In this document: positions 15,865-23,827 of the stretch, piece by piece
Layout of the letters: each line of letters starts with the position of its first letter
Position numbering within the stretch: the stretch's first letter is position 1
Assembly (NCBI GenBank): GCA_900547005.1
Contig: URER01000026.1
Location: 1 to 35,087 of the forward strand
Source: an uncultured Prevotella sp.
Lineage (GTDB): Bacteria; Bacteroidota; Bacteroidia; Bacteroidales; Bacteroidaceae
Length of the DNA: 35,087 bases
Reading direction: 5' to 3'
The notes under the pieces: model-generated
The model's database searches: none
Seen by the model: the letters and a program-made list of their open reading frames with translations, nothing else
What the model was told of the DNA's origin: nothing
Position numbers and translations under genes: made by a program

Positions 15865-18300
15865 TTATAGTCTTTCAGCAGCCACCACAACCTTCTCAGC
15901 CTCAGCCAGCACCGTCGCAACATGGTCATGGAACTCGTCCGAATAGTCGTTCATGCCTCGCCTGCCCTCAAGCCATTCAAGCGATGCGGCGCAAGTGGAG
16001 GCGTTTATCTGCAAGAACAACGGCAACATTTTATGCGCCACAGCCGAGATAGTTTCGGCATTGCGGACCTTCGAGGCTTCCGCCATCATAGAAATGTTCT
16101 TCCGAGTCTCCTCAACGAACGTGCGAATAATATCTTGCGCTGCCTCCGCATCATCACCGGCAAAAGCCGTAAGCGCACCGAAATCATAACTTCCGCTATC
16201 ATTTCTTTCACCCTTCAAATCACCATCCGGCAATGTCTTCATTGTCGAAACAGACGAAGTGCCACCTATTACAGCCAATAAATCATCCACGCTGTAAGGC
16301 TTGTTCAGGCAACCGTCAAAACCATACTTCCGCAGTTCGGAAGCGTTCATGTCGCTGCGCGCCGTTACCGCAATCACCGGAACACGGCCGTCCTGCCCTT
16401 TATGCAACGCCTTTATCTTCTCCACAAGTTCAAAACCACTCATCGCAGGCATCTGAATATCGGTGAGCACTGCATCGTAATCCCCATTCCGCAACGCATC
16501 CATAACCTCATCGGGCTGCATACAGCACGTGGCATCAATGCCTTTCGCCGCCAACATCTCGCGCGTCAGGTTCAACTGCAGCCGGTCGTCGTCTATTATC
16601 AGCAGCCGCCCTACACTGCATTCCCCGTTCTCCACGCTGCCCTTCTCCACCGGCAGTGTCACGGAGAATATACTACCCTGCCCCGGCTCGCTCTCCACCG
16701 TGATTTTTCCGCCGAGCAAAGCCACCATCTTCTTTGTTATCGACAGCCCCAGACCGAAACCGTCGCGGCCTTGCGCATTCGGCAGCCGGGTAAACTCACG
16801 GAACATCCGCGCCCTGTCGGCAGGCTGAATTCCGCATCCCGTATCGCTCACTTGCAATCGCAACAAGCCGTTTTCAAGCGTCACGGCGAGCGAGATAGAG
16901 CCTTCGTCAGTAAACTTCAACGCATTAGATAGCAGATTCTCAGTTATCTGACGGATGCGCGAGGCATCGCTCACAACCCGTTTGCAGCCGTCTATGTCGC
17001 ATTGATAGTCGAGCGTGAGTTGCTTTCCTTTAGCCAACGGCAAGAAGCAGTCGTATATGCTGGTGAACAGGCGGTGCGGACTAAACGAGCGTTTGTTCAC
17101 GTCCATCTTGTTGGCATCCAACCGATGATAGTCGAGGAGCGATGTAACCATGTCGAGCAGATGGCCGGCCGAGGCCTTCATACTGTCTATATACGTCTGC
17201 TGCTTGCTGTCCCCGGTCTTCAGAAGGTCGGCATAACCGATGAGAGAACCCACCGGAGCTTTTATGTCGTGGGTTATGGTGAGCATCAGTTGCTCACGTT
17301 GTTCAAGCAGGTCCTCAGCCTTTTGCTTCGCCTTTTCCAGTTCCCTATGATAATGATTGCTCTTGGTGATGTCGCGCCAGATGATGATAAAGAAGAAGAC
17401 GGCAAGCAAGACGGCCGCCACAGCGATGCCGGATATTGTGCGCGCCGAGCTACGTTCGATAGCCTTCTGTTCGGTCTGACGACGCTCCACGAGCATCCTT
17501 TCCTCACTCTCGAACGTGTTCATCAGAGCGTTAAGCCGTTCGTTGAGTTCCTTTCCGCGCGCCAGCAACGCCGTAATGCGCTTGTCGAGCCTCCTGATGT
17601 CCCCGTGGCGGGTGTCCTCGGCCTTGTGCTGCACAGCCCGAAGCATCGTCGCAACGGTATCGGCAGGATTGTATGCGCGCTCCGTACTGTCCACAGAGAC
17701 CTGCGTCGTGACCTGACTAACGTGCGTGGAATCCGCTTTTGAGGGCACGAAAACATTGCGTAGGCGCTTGAAAAATCCCTCTTTCTTACGCACGGCGTAT
17801 GATTGCGTATGCGTAATTGTATCCCTAAAAATCTTGGGCCGGGTGACTATTGTATCCTGCTGCGCTATCAGTTTGTTTATCTGCCGCTGATAGGCATAGT
17901 TGCTCTGTGCCTTTCTCACAAGCCCGCTCACATCGCGCAACTGCCTGTCTTTCTCGTCCAAGAGAGTGCGCATGGTGTCGAGTCGGGCGCGCTGCACACT
18001 GTCCTCCAACAATATTTGCAGCGAATCAATAGCCATCAGAGCCTCGCGCCGCGCCTGCTCGTACTGCCGTTCGTGCCCCTCCACACCCATCTTCATCGGC
18101 TGTCCGGCTATCTCGAGGTTATAGAGACGGTCGGCCACGTCGTAAGTAGCCATCCATCGCCTGTTCATCTCGTCCATATTGCTGCCTGTCTGCGTCACCG
18201 TCAGCATCTCGCCGTAGATGTAACGCACCGTAACAAACAATAAAACGACGAGTATCAGATAGCCCGAAGCCACCTTCAGTTGTGTCGGTATTCTTATCAT
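15865..18300 (-). CDS. Hybrid sensor histidine kinase with receiver and Hpt domains
   Basis: This 811-residue membrane protein begins with a helix near residues 12-28. A periplasmic sensor region of about 260 residues, mostly helical and rich in Arg, Gln and Thr, runs to a second helix near 289-308. A coiled-coil linker leads to the HisKA dimerisation domain with phospho-accepting His 344 (TITHDIKAPVGSL), then the ATPase domain with the N box (ENLLSNA, 454-460), G1 (DTGCGI) and G2 (GFGLGLSI). A receiver domain follows (acidic pair near 570-572, Asp 614 in LTDIQMP, Lys 667 in NKPYS) and a C-terminal Hpt-type domain with His 756 (VAHKM). This is a full His-Asp-His relay in one chain, able to pass phosphate to a separate regulator; the sigma54 regulator two genes upstream is the obvious candidate. 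The signal sensed is unknown. Confidence 0.94.
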   Translation of the reverse strand: MIRIPTQLKVASGYLILVVLLFVTVRYIYGEMLTVTQTGSNMDEMNRRWMATYDVADRLYNLEIAGQPMKMGVEGHERQYEQARREALMAIDSLQILLEDSVQRARLDTMRTLLDEKDRQLRDVSGLVRKAQSNYAYQRQINKLIAQQDTIVTRPKIFRDTITHTQSYAVRKKEGFFKRLRNVFVPSKADSTHVSQVTTQVSVDSTERAYNPADTVATMLRAVQHKAEDTRHGDIRRLDKRITALLARGKELNERLNALMNTFESEERMLVERRQTEQKAIERSSARTISGIAVAAVLLAVFFFIIIWRDITKSNHYHRELEKAKQKAEDLLEQREQLMLTITHDIKAPVGSLIGYADLLKTGDSKQQTYIDSMKASAGHLLDMVTSLLDYHRLDANKMDVNKRSFSPHRLFTSIYDCFLPLAKGKQLTLDYQCDIDGCKRVVSDASRIRQITENLLSNALKFTDEGSISLAVTLENGLLRLQVSDTGCGIQPADRARMFREFTRLPNAQGRDGFGLGLSITKKMVALLGGKITVESEPGQGSIFSVTLPVEKGSVENGECSVGRLLIIDDDRLQLNLTREMLAAKGIDATCCMQPDEVMDALRNGDYDAVLTDIQMPAMSGFELVEKIKALHKGQDGRVPVIAVTARSDMNASELRKYGFDGCLNKPYSVDDLLAVIGGTSSVSTMKTLPDGDLKGERNDSGSYDFGALTAFAGDDAEAAQDIIRTFVEETRKNISMMAEASKVRNAETISAVAHKMLPLFLQINASTCAASLEWLEGRRGMNDYSDEFHDHVATVLAEAEKVVVAAERL

Positions 18301-18328
18301 CTCTTGCTTCCAAATTCTTATTTATATG

Positions 18329-18336
18329 CAAAAATA
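18329..18336 (-). promoter_or_regulatory. -7 promoter element of the histidine kinase gene
   Basis: On the minus strand TATTTTTG matches TAnnTTTG and lies 28 bases from the kinase ATG. The -33 region is weak. It suggests the kinase can be made from its own housekeeping promoter, apart from the sigma54 promoter further upstream. Confidence 0.5.
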
Positions 18337-18436
18337 GCACTTTCCAATAACAATGGCAGTACTTTCGGCTGCGTTTTATGGTTTATTAGAATTAAAACCA
18401 ACGGCTGTTTGAATAAGAGTCAACACAGCCAACTAT

Positions 18437-18463
18437 CAAACAACAAAACGGGCGCAGCCCCGC
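18437..18463 (-). terminator. Terminator after the secreted repeat-protein gene
   Basis: On the minus strand CGGG and CCCG pair around a short GC-rich loop, followed by TTTTGTTGTTTG. A longer alternative stem uses GGGCGCA (18491-18497 side) with TGCGCCC (18450-18456). Either would separate the small gene from the kinase gene. Confidence 0.5.
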
Positions 18464-18544
18464 ATCATCCCTGATAAGGTGTGCAAAGGTTGCGCCCAGA
18501 CGTTTTCCTCCCCTCGATTTTTTACTCTCTAATTCTCAAACCAT

Positions 18545-18931
18545 TTATGCCAGTTCATTTTCTTTGCGCATGATTGCAACCTTTGCGTCATCGTCGTCGG
18601 TCGCAACAGCCTTGCCGTAAGCTGCTCCTGCGTATTTCTTCATGTTTACAGATGCAAGTTCTGCCTTCTCAACACAAGTCTTTGTAGAGTCTGTAACGGT
18701 TGAGTCGGTCGGCTCATACATTGCCATTGTGCTGTCATTTACAGCTGAGTCGGTCGGCAAATAAAAAGCCACCGTACTGTCATTTATTACAGAATCTGCT
18801 ACTTCTACAGCCGCAACGGTCTTCTCTACCGCCACCGTGTCAACAGCAGTACTGTCGGTTTTAACTTCCTGTGCAAAAGCAGACACACCCATTCCCATTA
18901 CCATTGCAAATGCAAATACTTTCTTTTCCAT
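18545..18931 (-). CDS. Small secreted repeat protein, probable sigma54-dependent target
   Basis: I do not recognise the family. The 128-residue product has a signal peptide (MEKKVFAFAMVMGMGVSAFA, cleavage before Gln). The mature part is dominated by Asp, Ser, Thr and Val and contains a 15-residue repeat: NDSTVAFYLPTDSAV, NDSTMAMYEPTDSTV, then TDSTK. A lone Cys follows (near 87), then a more regular tail with MKKYAGAAYGKAVATDDDD and a charged end. It looks like an exported, flexible envelope protein. It sits between the sigma54 regulator and the hybrid kinase on the same strand, and a near-perfect sigma54 promoter lies about 60 bases upstream. It could be the main output of the pair or a feedback sensor; that is inference. 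Confidence 0.8.
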   Translation of the reverse strand: MEKKVFAFAMVMGMGVSAFAQEVKTDSTAVDTVAVEKTVAAVEVADSVINDSTVAFYLPTDSAVNDSTMAMYEPTDSTVTDSTKTCVEKAELASVNMKKYAGAAYGKAVATDDDDAKVAIMRKENELA

Positions 18932-18989
18932 TTTGATTTACCTTTCTTTATTTTTTGTTATTAATGTTATCGTTCTACGCTTTTATATA

Positions 18990-19005
18990 TGCCAACGCCG
19001 TGCCA
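18990..19005 (-). promoter_or_regulatory. Sigma54 (-24/-12) promoter
   Basis: On the minus strand the sequence TGGCACGGCGTTGGCA matches the sigma54 consensus TGGCACG-N4-TTGCW at all but one position (second base of the -12 block is G, not T). The invariant GG and GC dinucleotides are present with correct spacing. Transcription should start near 18979, about 48 bases before the secreted repeat-protein gene. The next gene upstream encodes a sigma54 activator. Confidence 0.82.
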
Positions 19006-19085
19006 AAATATCTCAAAGAAGCATTAACAGCCTAATTATCAGGCTATTATGAAATCTTGAGAAAAGAAAGGTATATAAATATGGA

Positions 19086-19132
19086 TGTGGAAAAGTGGGG
19101 AATGTGTGGAAAAAGTGGGGATTTTTTCCACA
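19086..19132 (-). repeat. Direct and inverted repeats, candidate enhancer sites
   Basis: Two near-identical units, TGTGGAAAAGTGGGGA (19086-19101) and TGTGGAAAAAGTGGGGA (19105-19121), stand 19 bases apart. The second also forms an inverted repeat with TTTTTCCACA (19123-19132). They lie about 107-153 bases upstream of the predicted sigma54 transcription start, the usual distance for activator-binding sites. They could also work as the transcription terminator of the regulator gene that ends at 19176. Confidence 0.5.
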
Positions 19133-19175
19133 ATGTTGCGCCACTTGAATTTGAGTCACGGCACGGTTTGCAAAG

Positions 19176-20588
19176 TCAGAATCCGAAATTCTTGAGTTTA
19201 TTGTAAAGCGTTTTGCGGTCGATACCGAGCAAGGCAGCAGCCTTGCTCTTATTGTTATTGGTCTGTCTCAATGCCTTTTCTATGCGGACACGCTCGTCCG
19301 ATACATCGTGCAGGGCAAAAGAAGGCGATGGTTCGGGCGTAACAGCATTGAGAATCTCGCTATCCAGCTCGGCCGGAGTGATTACTTCGCCCTGCGCAAG
19401 CAGCACCGCACGCGTCACGCAGTTCTTCAGTTGGCGCAGATTACCGGGCCATGAGTAGGCCAACAGAGCCTTCCCGGCCTCAACAGAAAAGCCTTTAACA
19501 TGATGATTCAGTTCTCTGTTTGCCTTGTTGAGGAAGAAATTGGCAAACAGCAGTATGTCGTTGCCACGCTCACGGAGCGACGGCATCTTCAGCGTGAACT
19601 CATTGATGCGATGGAAAAGGTCCTCACGGAAACGGCCTTCGGCTATCGCTGCCTGAAGATTCTCGTTTGTGGCACACACCAACCGCACGTCGACGGCTAT
19701 CTCCTTGTTACTTCCTACCGGCCGGATGCGGCGTTCCTGAATGGCCCTCAACAGCTGCACCTGAACGCTATAATCAAGGTTTCCCACCTCGTCGAGAAAC
19801 AATGTGCCACCGTCGGCAGCCACAAAAGCACCTGTTTTGTCGGCCAACGCACCCGTGAACGAGCCTTTCACATGACCGAAAAACTCTGATGCGGCCAACT
19901 CATTGGGTATTGCGCCGCAGTCGATAGCCACAAACGGCTTGCCGGCACGCTGGCTTTGCAGATGTATCCGGTGCGCGACGTATTCCTTTCCCGTTCCGCT
20001 CGCTCCGTTGATGAGCACCGACATGGGCGTCGGGGCTACCAACCGCACGTAGTTGTAAAGCTGTTTGGCGGCCTCGCTGTCGCCTTCTATGTGGTCGGCC
20101 GAGGCGTTTCCGTCGGTCGGAACAGGCTCCTGCGCATTTTTTTTCTGCTCTGCCGGACGCGTCATACGGTCTTTCTTCGCATTCACGGAACGCTCTTTTT
20201 GCGCCTCCACGGGGTACTTTTCCAACGCCTCGTTTATCTTTTGAATGAGCAAATCGGGCGGCATCGGCTTTGAAATATAGTCGCAGGCTCCACGCTTCAT
20301 GGCCTCCACGGCATTGCCGATGTCGGCATAACGCGTCATAATAATAACCGGCGCGGAGACGCGCGCCTTGTTCATCCACGACAGAAGGAATGTGCCGTCC
20401 TTATCGGGCAGGCGCATATCGGAGAGGATAATGTCGAAACCGCGCTCTTCAAGAAGCCTGCAAGCATCCGAAACACTACTCACCGTATCTACGACAAAGC
20501 CGTTCTTGCCCAGCCACGTCTTCAACATCCGCGACAGGGTAAGGTCGTCCTCTACTATCAGTATGCGCTTTTCGTTTCCGTTTGCCAT
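19176..20588 (-). CDS. Sigma54-dependent response regulator (NtrC family)
   Basis: At 470 residues this has the full NtrC layout. The receiver domain (about 8-125) has the acidic pocket VEDD, phospho-acceptor Asp 57 in LSDMRLPDKDG and Lys 107 in ISKPMPP. A linker rich in charged residues follows. The AAA+ domain (about 165-400) has Walker A GASGTGKE (195-202), the sigma54-contacting loop as GSFTGA (242-247; consensus GAFTGA), and Walker B GGTLFLDEVG. The C-terminal Fis-type helix-turn-helix (NNNKSKAAALLGIDRKTLYNKLK) binds DNA. The start at 20588 (MANGNEKRILIVEDD) is preferred over an in-frame start four codons earlier. Ala for Glu in Walker A and Ser for Ala in the loop are mild variants. The secreted gene downstream carries a matching sigma54 promoter. 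Confidence 0.95.
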   Translation of the reverse strand: MANGNEKRILIVEDDLTLSRMLKTWLGKNGFVVDTVSSVSDACRLLEERGFDIILSDMRLPDKDGTFLLSWMNKARVSAPVIIMTRYADIGNAVEAMKRGACDYISKPMPPDLLIQKINEALEKYPVEAQKERSVNAKKDRMTRPAEQKKNAQEPVPTDGNASADHIEGDSEAAKQLYNYVRLVAPTPMSVLINGASGTGKEYVAHRIHLQSQRAGKPFVAIDCGAIPNELAASEFFGHVKGSFTGALADKTGAFVAADGGTLFLDEVGNLDYSVQVQLLRAIQERRIRPVGSNKEIAVDVRLVCATNENLQAAIAEGRFREDLFHRINEFTLKMPSLRERGNDILLFANFFLNKANRELNHHVKGFSVEAGKALLAYSWPGNLRQLKNCVTRAVLLAQGEVITPAELDSEILNAVTPEPSPSFALHDVSDERVRIEKALRQTNNNKSKAAALLGIDRKTLYNKLKNFGF

Positions 20589-20648
20589 GCGAATTATCAT
20601 TCAAAAAGTATGCCACAATACTAACAACCGGCACACATCAACATCTCA

Positions 20649-20670
20649 GACCGGAATTTTCAGTCCGGTC
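20649..20670. repeat. Perfect 7-bp hairpin between pyrH and the response regulator
   Basis: GACCGGA and TCCGGTC pair perfectly around an 8-base loop. No T run follows on the minus strand, so it is not a typical intrinsic terminator; it could be an RNA-processing hairpin or an operator. Confidence 0.4.
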
Positions 20671-20696
20671 CGAGAAGCAAAATTCAGGTTTATCTG

Positions 20697-21407
20697 TCAG
20701 TTATGCACGAGCGTTCCTATCTCTTCGCCGTCCATAACCTTCTTCAGATTGCCCACGATGTCCATGTTGAAGACATATATCGGCAGGTTGTTCTCCTTGC
20801 ACATCGTCGTTGCCGTGAGGTCCATCACCTTGAGTCCGCGAGTGTAAATCTCATCGTATGTGATATCGGTGAACTTCGTTGCCGTCGGGTCTTTCTCGGG
20901 ATCGGCGGTATAGATGCCGTCCACGCGGGTGCCTTTCAGCATCACGTCGGCCTCAATCTCTATTCCGCGGAGCGACGAACCCGTGTCGGTGGTGAAGTAT
21001 GGCGAGCCTGTTCCGGCCGAGAAAATGCACACGTAGCCGGCTTCCATAGCCTCGATGGCCTTCCATTTAGAATAGAACTCGCCGATAGGTTCCATGCGGA
21101 TGGCTGTCAGTACCTTTGTCTTCACACCTATTGCGCCAAGCGCCGAACTCAGGGCGAGCGAGTTTATCACCGTGGCGCACATTCCCATCTGGTCGCCTTT
21201 CACGCGGTCGAAACCTTTCTGTGAGCCGCTCAGACCACGGAAGATGTTTCCTCCGCCAATCACGATACCTATCTGAACGCCCATTTCGCTCACTTCCTTG
21301 ATTTGTTCAGCATAGTCACTGAGTCTTTCGGGGTCTATTCCGAACCCTTGCTTGCCCATGAGGCTCTCGCCGCTGAGCTTCAACAGTATTCTCTTAAATC
21401 TTGCCAT
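20697..21407 (-). CDS. pyrH: UMP kinase
   Basis: The 236-residue protein phosphorylates UMP to UDP with ATP in pyrimidine nucleotide synthesis. It belongs to the bacterial amino-acid-kinase-fold UMP kinases: RILLKLSGESLMG at the start, GIVIGGGNIFRG, the DQMGMCATVINSLAL helix, GTGSPYFTTDTGSSLRGIEI, and GVDGIYTADPEKDPTA-type segments. Length is typical. It begins 12 bases after the end of birA, so the two are probably co-transcribed. In many bacteria pyrH is next to frr or tsf; neither is here. Confidence 0.97.
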   Translation of the reverse strand: MARFKRILLKLSGESLMGKQGFGIDPERLSDYAEQIKEVSEMGVQIGIVIGGGNIFRGLSGSQKGFDRVKGDQMGMCATVINSLALSSALGAIGVKTKVLTAIRMEPIGEFYSKWKAIEAMEAGYVCIFSAGTGSPYFTTDTGSSLRGIEIEADVMLKGTRVDGIYTADPEKDPTATKFTDITYDEIYTRGLKVMDLTATTMCKENNLPIYVFNMDIVGNLKKVMDGEEIGTLVHN

Positions 21408-21419
21408 ATCTGTATTTCG

Positions 21420-22157
21420 TTATATGATTCTTACTTCCTTGAATGCGTAACGGCGGATATTGCCGCCCTTGTCTGCCAGCAGCAGATGGCCATCCGGCTC
21501 TATTCCGTGTATCCTCGCCTCGAATTCGCCGCCGGAATCGCTGTAGAGATGATAGCCGTCGCGCCGATATAGATGCTTTTTATATTCGCTTTCCGTGGTC
21601 TCCCGGTCGGCGGCGTGGCTGTTCAGAGCCTCCATCTCTGCCGCGATATTATCAAGAACCGACTGCAAGAGTATTTCTTTGTCGCGCTCCCGACCGTCAA
21701 TCATCTTCAGCGACACAGGGTTGGGAGCATCGCTAAGAAACTGCGTCTGGTTCACGTTGATGCCTATTCCGATGATGCAGTCCTTGATTCTGCTGCCTGC
21801 CAAGCTGTTCTCTATGAGTATTCCGCAAATCTTCCTGTCGCCAACGTATATGTCGTTGGGCCATTTTATGCTCACCTTCTCCGTAGTTTCGGCAGCAAGC
21901 GTGCGGCGGATGGCATTCGACACGGCCATAGAGATTATGAATTGCCGGCTCGCCTCCACGCCACAGGGATGCACAAGGACGGAAAACAGCAGGTTCTTTC
22001 CACTTTCGCTCTCCCACGAATTGCCTCCCTGCCCCTTGCCGGCCCGTTGAAATTCGGTCACGACGACGGTCATGTCCGTATTGTCCTTGCTCTCAAGGTC
22101 GCGCAGATAGCGGTTCGTAGAATCCGTTTCTGCTATTCTTATTATCTTTGTACTCAT
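21420..22157 (-). CDS. birA: Biotin--[acetyl-CoA-carboxylase] ligase
   Basis: This 245-residue cytoplasmic enzyme attaches biotin to carboxylase carrier proteins through biotinyl-AMP. Signature parts are TDSTNRYLRDL, the adenylate loop RAGKGQGGNSWESESGKNLLFS, KWPNDIYVGDRKICGILIE with the catalytic lysine, and IGIGINVNQ. There is no N-terminal helix-turn-helix domain, so unlike E. coli BirA it is not expected to be a repressor (group I ligase). It lies between the YraN-family gene and pyrH. Confidence 0.95.
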   Translation of the reverse strand: MSTKIIRIAETDSTNRYLRDLESKDNTDMTVVVTEFQRAGKGQGGNSWESESGKNLLFSVLVHPCGVEASRQFIISMAVSNAIRRTLAAETTEKVSIKWPNDIYVGDRKICGILIENSLAGSRIKDCIIGIGINVNQTQFLSDAPNPVSLKMIDGRERDKEILLQSVLDNIAAEMEALNSHAADRETTESEYKKHLYRRDGYHLYSDSGGEFEARIHGIEPDGHLLLADKGGNIRRYAFKEVRII

Positions 22158-22232
22158 CCTTATCTACCCGTGGCCGCATCGCGTTTGCCGCCCACTATGA
22201 GCCTGATGTCCTGCCATCGGGCCGGCCACAGA

Positions 22233-22601
22233 CTAAAGCATCGGCATGAATGCGTCCGTTATATGATTTATCTTCGCTTCCGTTTCGGGTGTTCCCGTCA
22301 CGGCGATTATATCGAATCGCACGTCGGCATTTATCCTATTCATCTTGATATAGGCGTTGGCTGCCGTCGCCACAGACTTCATCTTGCTGTATGTCACGGC
22401 CTCTTCGGGTTCATAGAAGCTGTCGTTGCGGCGCGTCTTCACCTCCACAACCGCCAGCACGCCCTCCGGCGACATCGCGACAATGTCCAAATCGCGGTGC
22501 TTCAGCTTCCAGTCGCGATGCAATATGCGATAACCCTTGCCGCACAGATACTGCGCAGCGAGTTCTTCTCCCCATCGTCCCAAGTCGTTATGTGCCGCCA
22601 T
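22233..22601 (-). CDS. YraN / UPF0102 family nuclease-fold protein
   Basis: The 122-residue protein matches the UPF0102 family: GRWGEELAAQYLCGKGYRILHRDWKLKHRDLDIVA followed by VVEVKTRRND. These carry the Glu, Asp and Glu-x-Lys residues of a PD-(D/E)XK-type nuclease core similar to Holliday junction resolvases. No function is firmly established for the family. I use the ATG at 22601; a TTG two codons earlier is less likely. It heads a run with birA and pyrH. Confidence 0.93.
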   Translation of the reverse strand: MAAHNDLGRWGEELAAQYLCGKGYRILHRDWKLKHRDLDIVAMSPEGVLAVVEVKTRRNDSFYEPEEAVTYSKMKSVATAANAYIKMNRINADVRFDIIAVTGTPETEAKINHITDAFMPML

Positions 22602-22698
22602 TGCCAATCGTTAACGTTAGAGTTCCGATTATTCCGAAACTGATTTGCTTCTTAATTATATATTAGTTCAGGTTCTATAAGACCAGTCTTTGGAAGCA

Positions 22699-22706
22699 CA
22701 AAAATA
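22699..22706 (-). promoter_or_regulatory. -7 promoter element upstream of the yraN-birA-pyrH run
   Basis: On the minus strand TATTTTTG matches TAnnTTTG, about 98 bases before the YraN-family ATG, with a GTTG about 18 bases further upstream as a partial -33 element. Confidence 0.5.
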
Positions 22707-23402
22707 CAAATAATAATGGAGAAACAACCGAGTGAAACATTTTTTCACACCCAACGACCCGCATTTTGTCTCGAATCTCCCCTCCCTACCCCTTCTTATA
22801 ATGATAGGTTTTGTAAATATTATTTACCATTTTCGGGGATATTTTCTTTGTGTCAACTTTTGTTAAATATAGGTCTCGTTACTCATTTTCGGCCATTTCC
22901 CGACCTCAAAAATCCCAATTCAAAACTCAAAATTCGTAACTCAAAATTCTAAAACGGCCTCCGTTAGAAAAAAATCGGCCCGATTTTCGCCAAATTTTGT
23001 CGTCCGCCGAAACACCGGAAAATGCCGTTTTCGCCCAATTTAACGTTTGTTAGCTTTCAAAAGTGGCACTTTTAGACTCCGTTTTAGGCCGTTTTGGAGT
23101 GCAACGGAGCCTCCATTGAAGGCCAAAAGTGGCTCCGTTAGAGTGCAAAAGTGCCTCCGTTGCAATGTAACGGGGCCAAAAACACGCTCAGAAACGGGCA
23201 AAAACGCATAAAAAAGAGATAAACCATTGATTATCAAAGATTTACCTCAAAATATCCTAAAAAGCCGTATTTTCGCGTTTTTGAGAGCAAGAGAGAGTTT
23301 GATTGAAAATCCGCGAGTTTTCAACCGTTGTTTGTAAATATTTTTGACAGTATAAAAAGGTACGAGAATGGAGATGAGATTAACTGAAAAATCCATTCCG
23401 CT
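22707..23402. other. Gene-free repeat-bearing intergenic region
   Basis: About 700 bases without a convincing gene. It contains a tandem AACTCAAAATTC pair near 22922-22948, then several copies of a CTCCGTT motif (22959, 23077, 23132, 23154, and inverted near 23104), and a palindrome AAAAGTGGCACTTTT near 23060-23074. Short reading frames here lack start signals and read through repeats, so I do not call them genes. Confidence 0.6.
23123..23166 (+). repeat. Two 22-bp tandem units with CTCCGTT core
   Basis: Unit 23123-23144 and unit 23145-23166 both read (C/G)CAAAAGTG(G/C)CTCCGTT followed by a variable end. Further diverged copies lie upstream to 22958. Confidence 0.6.
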
Positions 23403-23654
23403 TTAGTCTTTTTCTTTCGTCTCTTCCTCGTCCGTTTCGACTTCCGGCCCGCCGTTTATTTCCTCTTTGAAACTGTCCCAATCCTGAAAGCCTACAAACA
23501 GCGACAGCTTATCGAGCGTCTCTTTCTTAGGCTTCTCGATGCCGTGCAGGTAGTTCTTCACCTTCTTCAATGCCAGCGGCTTGGCCGGTTTGAAGTTGAG
23601 TTCTTTCTCAATGGCCTCCAACAGTTTCTTCAGCGCAAATCGTTTCTTTTCCAT
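23403..23654 (-). CDS. Small hypothetical protein, helical, acidic tail
   Basis: I do not recognise a named family. From the ATG at 23654 the product is 83 residues (an upstream TTG would add three). The first half is basic and helical (MEKKRFALKKLLEAIEKEL, PLALKKVKNYLHGIEKPKK); then comes TLDKLSLFVGFQDWDSFKEE, a segment resembling the end of small helical domains seen in other Bacteroidetes proteins. The last 20 residues are strongly acidic. Sharp basic-to-acidic polarity hints at a nucleic-acid or protein-binding role, but that is only suggestive. It stands alone in a gene-poor stretch. Confidence 0.55.
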   Translation of the reverse strand: MEKKRFALKKLLEAIEKELNFKPAKPLALKKVKNYLHGIEKPKKETLDKLSLFVGFQDWDSFKEEINGGPEVETDEEETKEKD

Positions 23655-23827
23655 AATGGACAATCCTTCTTTATCTTCTTATGCCGAAACAAAAGTAATG
23701 CTAATATATAGAATGACAAAAATAAATATGGCTTTTTTCCTGTGGCACGCAAAATTTGTGTGTAATCAATAATAATTGCAAAGCAATGATAAAACGGCTC
23801 ACCCGATAAATCTGGGGGATTCGTTCA

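Noticed and set aside
16402..16932. Long plus-strand frames opposite the histidine kinase and other minus-strand genes
   Set aside because: The kinase domains on the other strand are clear; these frames are a by-product of its codon use.
20600..20615. Sigma54-like sequence upstream of the response regulator (TGGCAT..TTTGAA on minus)
   Set aside because: The -24 block is fair but the invariant C of the -12 GC is replaced by A, so it is too weak to call a promoter.
22716..22952. 78-codon plus-strand frame
   Set aside because: It runs through AT-rich repeats, lacks recognisable protein features and has no start signals.
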